Part shown: in pieces, positions 32,552-34,680 of the stretch
How positions within the stretch are numbered: the first letter of the stretch is position 1
Layout: the number at the start of each line of letters is the position of its first letter
Source of the DNA: Bacillus fungorum
GTDB taxonomy: Bacteria > Bacillota > Bacilli > Bacillales > Bacillaceae_G
Assembly: GCF_002746455.1 (NCBI RefSeq)
Contig: NZ_NWUW01000039.1
Location: 1-34,680 of the forward strand
Length of the DNA stretch: 34,680 nucleotides
Reading direction: 5' to 3'
Made by a program: the position numbers and the translations under genes
The notes under the pieces: model-generated
The model's database searches: none
What the model saw: the letters and a program-made list of their open reading frames with translations, nothing else
What the model was told of the DNA's origin: nothing

Positions 32552-33682
32552 TTATTTTACCCATCTTGATAAATTTATCGCAGCATTTACATCCCTATCG
32601 TGATGGCTATTGCACCCAACACAGTCCCATTCACGAATCTTTAAACTCCACTGTCCTTCTGGTTGAACTGAATGGTCGTATTTAATTCCGCAACATGAGC
32701 AAATCTTGCTTGAAGCGAACCATTTATCAGCTTTTACATACTCAATGCCGTACTTCTCACACTTGTATGATAAACATTGAAAGAAGAAGTTTAATTTTTG
32801 AAAGGAAAATGCTTTCGATAGTTTTTTGTTTTTTAACAGGTTTGAGATAGATAAGTCTTCCACAACAATCCTCATTGGTTTGGTTTTCACCAATTTAGCT
32901 GTTGCTTGATGGATATGGTTATTTCGGATATTCATAATTTCCCTAGATAACCGCAGGTGCTCAGCTTTAGCTTTTTCATATCCGGCAGATTGAATTTTTA
33001 CACCTTTTTTAAATCTCCTAGACATATCTCTTTGTGCTGACTTTTTCCTTTTCAAAAGTTTTTTAACCTTGGCATCTTTGTTTATATTTCGTTCTTTCAT
33101 ACCATTAGAAGCTACAAAAAGCTCTTTTAAACCAACATCCACACCAATCGACTCATCGGTTAGTTCTTGGGATTCAAAGTCTTCTTGGAACCCTACACTA
33201 ACCCACCAGTGCCGACCATCAAAGGTAACTCTTGGATTGGATGTTTTTTTGTTTCTTGGTAGTTGTTGGCTTGTTTTCACTTCTCCAATGGACTGAATAT
33301 GAACTACTTTCTTTCCTATAATCAGCCTTTCATAATTGGCATAAAATCCTTGGATTAAATCTTTTTTGGATTTATAAGAAGTGTGATAACCATTTTTGTA
33401 CTTTTTGAACGAATGTTTCCTCGCCTTATCAAAATCTTTTGAAGCCTGTTTGGGAACTTGTGCGTTGATGTCTTTTAACCACTCATATCTCTTTCGCTTC
33501 TTGATCTTTGTAAATCGTTTCTGTAAAGCTAACTGTGAAACAGATTTTCCAAATAGCTTATAGTATCTATCACTCATTCTTTTACAATAGTTATAAGCAA
33601 ATCTTGCAGCACCAGCATGGTTTCTAAGCACTTTTTCTTGTTCAGGCGTTGGAATTAGTCTAACTTTCTTCGCCAATATCAT
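32552..33682 (-). CDS. tnpB: TnpB, RNA-guided nuclease of the IStron
   Basis: A 376-residue full-length TnpB. The N-terminal HTH/wedge region opens MILAKKVRLIPTPEQEKVLRN, with AGAARFAYNYC. RuvC-like catalytic residues are intact: D182 in GVDVGLKELF, E275 in IVVEDLS, and Asp in HDRDVNAAIN (362/364). The zinc finger is CSCC/CVGC (C328, C331, C354, C357). TnpB uses the element's own omega RNA to cut DNA next to a short motif, which helps the element persist. AAAGGAG lies 10 bases before the ATG. No frameshift or stop is seen, so it is probably active. Confidence 0.9.
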   Translation of the reverse strand: MILAKKVRLIPTPEQEKVLRNHAGAARFAYNYCKRMSDRYYKLFGKSVSQLALQKRFTKIKKRKRYEWLKDINAQVPKQASKDFDKARKHSFKKYKNGYHTSYKSKKDLIQGFYANYERLIIGKKVVHIQSIGEVKTSQQLPRNKKTSNPRVTFDGRHWWVSVGFQEDFESQELTDESIGVDVGLKELFVASNGMKERNINKDAKVKKLLKRKKSAQRDMSRRFKKGVKIQSAGYEKAKAEHLRLSREIMNIRNNHIHQATAKLVKTKPMRIVVEDLSISNLLKNKKLSKAFSFQKLNFFFQCLSYKCEKYGIEYVKADKWFASSKICSCCGIKYDHSVQPEGQWSLKIREWDCVGCNSHHDRDVNAAINLSRWVK

Positions 33683-33820
33683 CAGAATGTAACTCCTTTA
33701 ATGAAAGATTTGTTCTTCTGAATCGTAGCGTGTTCCACCAGCATTCTCCTGAGACTACTCGGATGCAAACCTGTTAATTCTGATACTTGACTAACTCGTG
33801 AAAATTTCATTATTATTCTT
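33683..33820 (-). other. Spacer between intron core and tnpB
   Basis: No gene. It holds the tnpB ribosome binding site at about 33693-33699 and, from 33821, the long stem-loop. No promoter was recognised with confidence. Confidence 0.4.
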
Positions 33821-33869
33821 ACCTCATTGAATCTACCGTAGCACATACGTTCGATATATTCAATGAGGT
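33821..33869 (-). repeat. 12-bp stem-loop between intron core and tnpB
   Basis: ACCTCATTGAAT (33821-33832) and ATTCAATGAGGT (33858-33869) are perfect inverted arms with a 25-base loop. They sit next to the long-range helix strand (33873-33893), as a peripheral P9-type hairpin would. Confidence 0.7.
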
Positions 33870-33893
33870 TTGATAGATTTAATTAAATTTATC

Positions 33894-34322
33894 TCGTTCA
33901 ACTAAGGGCGCAATTCCTTAGCCAGTTCTCTTATGAACTTCTCATGTTTTCACATGAGCGCAGACTATATGTTTATCTCTTTAGAGATAGAGGATTTTTC
34001 CACCACCATAGGCTTGTGATGTACTCTCGTCAGTTATACGAGATAGTCGTTGAACGTTCATCCTATCCATTTTGACTTAGATGATTCGAGGCGGAAGACC
34101 CATTGTTCTAATGTTTAGGATTTAACCTTGCACCATCTGATTGATTTTTTCTGCTTTCGCAACATTCACGCTCACCATTTCTAGCCACGTTGTAGTTCAA
34201 TCAGCTTTAGGGATTGTCCGCAGTTAACCCTCACTACTAGCCAATCACTTGACTAGCAGGGCTTACTGATATACTTAATTAACTTTCGTTATAATTGGTT
34301 AAATAAATCGTAACAGTTAGTT
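33894..34322 (-). ncRNA. Group I self-splicing intron core
   Basis: Read on the minus strand 5' to 3': P1 candidate (34327-34323 with 34262-34258, extended by ACUG/CAGU). P2 hairpin CUAGUCA/UGGCUAG (34256-34237). P-element/P4 region TGCGGACAATCCCTAAAGC (34222-34204). R element GTTCAACGACTAT (34055-34043). S element with ATAGTC (33968-33963). R and S form the 6-bp P7 (GACUAU/AUAGUC). After S come a perfect CTCATGT-GAAA-ACATGAG hairpin (33958-33941) and two more P9-side hairpins (33939-33924, 33921-33902). The R, S and P motifs are those conserved in group I introns (IA type, as in the T4 td intron). No homing endonuclease is inside. The 3' splice site lies far downstream, near 32415. Confidence 0.8.
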
Positions 34323-34351
34323 ACCCTTTCTTTTTATTATATGACAGTTTG

Positions 34352-34680
34352 TCAATCTAAGTGCGACAGTTCCTCCTGAAACGCTTCGTGGGCAGTTTTC
34401 CAACCTAAACATTTTCTTGGCCTTTGATTAATAAGAAGTAGCGCTTGATTCAATTGTTGTTGTGAAACAAGGCTCAAATCGGTTTTTTTCGGATAAAACT
34501 CACGCAATAGGCCATTTGCGTTTTCATTACTTCCACGTTGCCAGGAAGAATAAGGATCGGCAAAGAACACTGCTATTTTCAAGTCATTTTCTACTCGTTG
34601 ATAACACGAAAATTCTTTTCCCCTATCAACAGTAGCGGTTTGAAATGCAGTGGATGGATACATAGAAGTAAGCTGTTTGA
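34352..34680 (-). CDS. IS30-family transposase, C-terminal part (runs off the window)
   Basis: The 109 visible codons are the end of an IS30-type DDE transposase. One Asp is in TATVDRGKEF, then FFADPYSSWQRGSNENANGLLREFYPK with the catalytic Glu, and the LINQRPRKCLGWKTAHEAF ending common in this family. The frame is open through the right edge of the window, so the first codon shown is not a start. The stop is TGA at 34352-34354, 29 bases before the predicted left end of the IStron. The IS terminal repeat should lie in this gap, but its outer limit cannot be fixed from one end. Confidence 0.8.
   Translation of the reverse strand, partial: KQLTSMYPSTAFQTATVDRGKEFSCYQRVENDLKIAVFFADPYSSWQRGSNENANGLLREFYPKKTDLSLVSQQQLNQALLLINQRPRKCLGWKTAHEAFQEELSHLD

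Larger units (their letters stand above)
32415..34322 (-). mobile_element. IStron: group I intron fused to an IS605-type tnpB element
   Basis: In minus orientation the element consists of a group I intron core (about 34322 to 33900), a long stem-loop (33821-33869), tnpB (33682-32552) and a structured omega-RNA-like tail (32551-32416). No tnpA is present, so movement would need a transposase in trans. The 5' boundary is inferred from a P1 pairing: exon AGGGU (34327-34323) with internal guide GCCCU (34262-34258), giving U-G at the splice site. The 3' boundary is inferred from a guanosine directly after a long-range helix (32416-32436). Either could be off by a few bases. IStrons are known from Clostridioides difficile (CdISt1) and the B. 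cereus group. The architecture here is the same. Confidence 0.8.

Noticed and set aside
34338..34352. TTGACA followed by TATAAT near the IS30 stop as a promoter
   Set aside because: On the minus strand the two hexamers are only 8 bases apart, far from the 16-18 needed.
1..34680. CRISPR array, rRNA or tRNA genes
   Set aside because: No regularly spaced repeats and no rRNA- or tRNA-like sequence were seen on either strand.

Overview
The window is low-GC chromosomal DNA of the Bacillus cereus group. The evidence is the gene content (spo0M, racA, yueI, ytpP and the yodM-yozD-yodN-yozE-yokU-kamA-yodPQRST order known from B. subtilis), strong AGGAGG-type ribosome binding sites, many intrinsic terminators and a bcr1-like repeat flanked by TTTAT. 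Everything was read by eye. No search or folding program was run.

Layout. 1-1020: a decayed prophage edge, with a partial sigma-like gene and a frameshifted HTH gene on the minus strand and the catalytic half of a tyrosine integrase on the plus strand. 1089-2604: ytpP-like thioredoxin and a cation diffusion facilitator. 2594-7072, mostly minus: PAP2 phosphatase, Spo0M, a Ser/Thr kinase coupled to a tiny Arg/Ser/Tyr-repeat protein, then yozD, yodN, yozE and yokU. 7069-14963: a lysine/beta-lysine catabolic cluster (kamA, a sigma-54 activator, ablB, yodQ, yodR, yodS, yodT). kamA has a textbook -24/-12 promoter and a candidate upstream activator site, and the activator gene has a similar sequence of its own. 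15.0-15.95 kb: no recognised gene, but two orphan minus-strand terminators. 15953-22424: DUF4397 protein, soluble histidine kinase, YueI, aldehyde dehydrogenase, CNNM/CorC-type membrane protein and RacA.

22516-27553: a GNAT protein, a bcr1-like repeat, and a two-gene McrB/McrC-like pair (AAA+ ATPase with DUF2357/PD-(D/E)XK protein) followed upstream by a small unknown gene. 27630-31733: an APA-family amino-acid antiporter and a two-gene ABC importer whose permease is fused to its binding protein (OpuC/EgtU type). 31836-32393: a DUF218 protein.

32415-34322 is the most striking part: an IStron. On the minus strand, a group I intron core (P1, P2, P4, P7, P9-type elements) is followed by a full-length TnpB and an omega-RNA-like 3' end. 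A 21-bp complementarity between a segment just after the intron core and the extreme 3' end of the element would loop out the whole tnpB gene. The element sits between an IS30-family transposase fragment and the ribosome binding site of the DUF218 gene, so accurate RNA splicing would remove it from a read-through transcript.

Start codons were moved from the longest possible frame wherever a Shine-Dalgarno sequence clearly favoured an internal start. Each case is noted in the entry.
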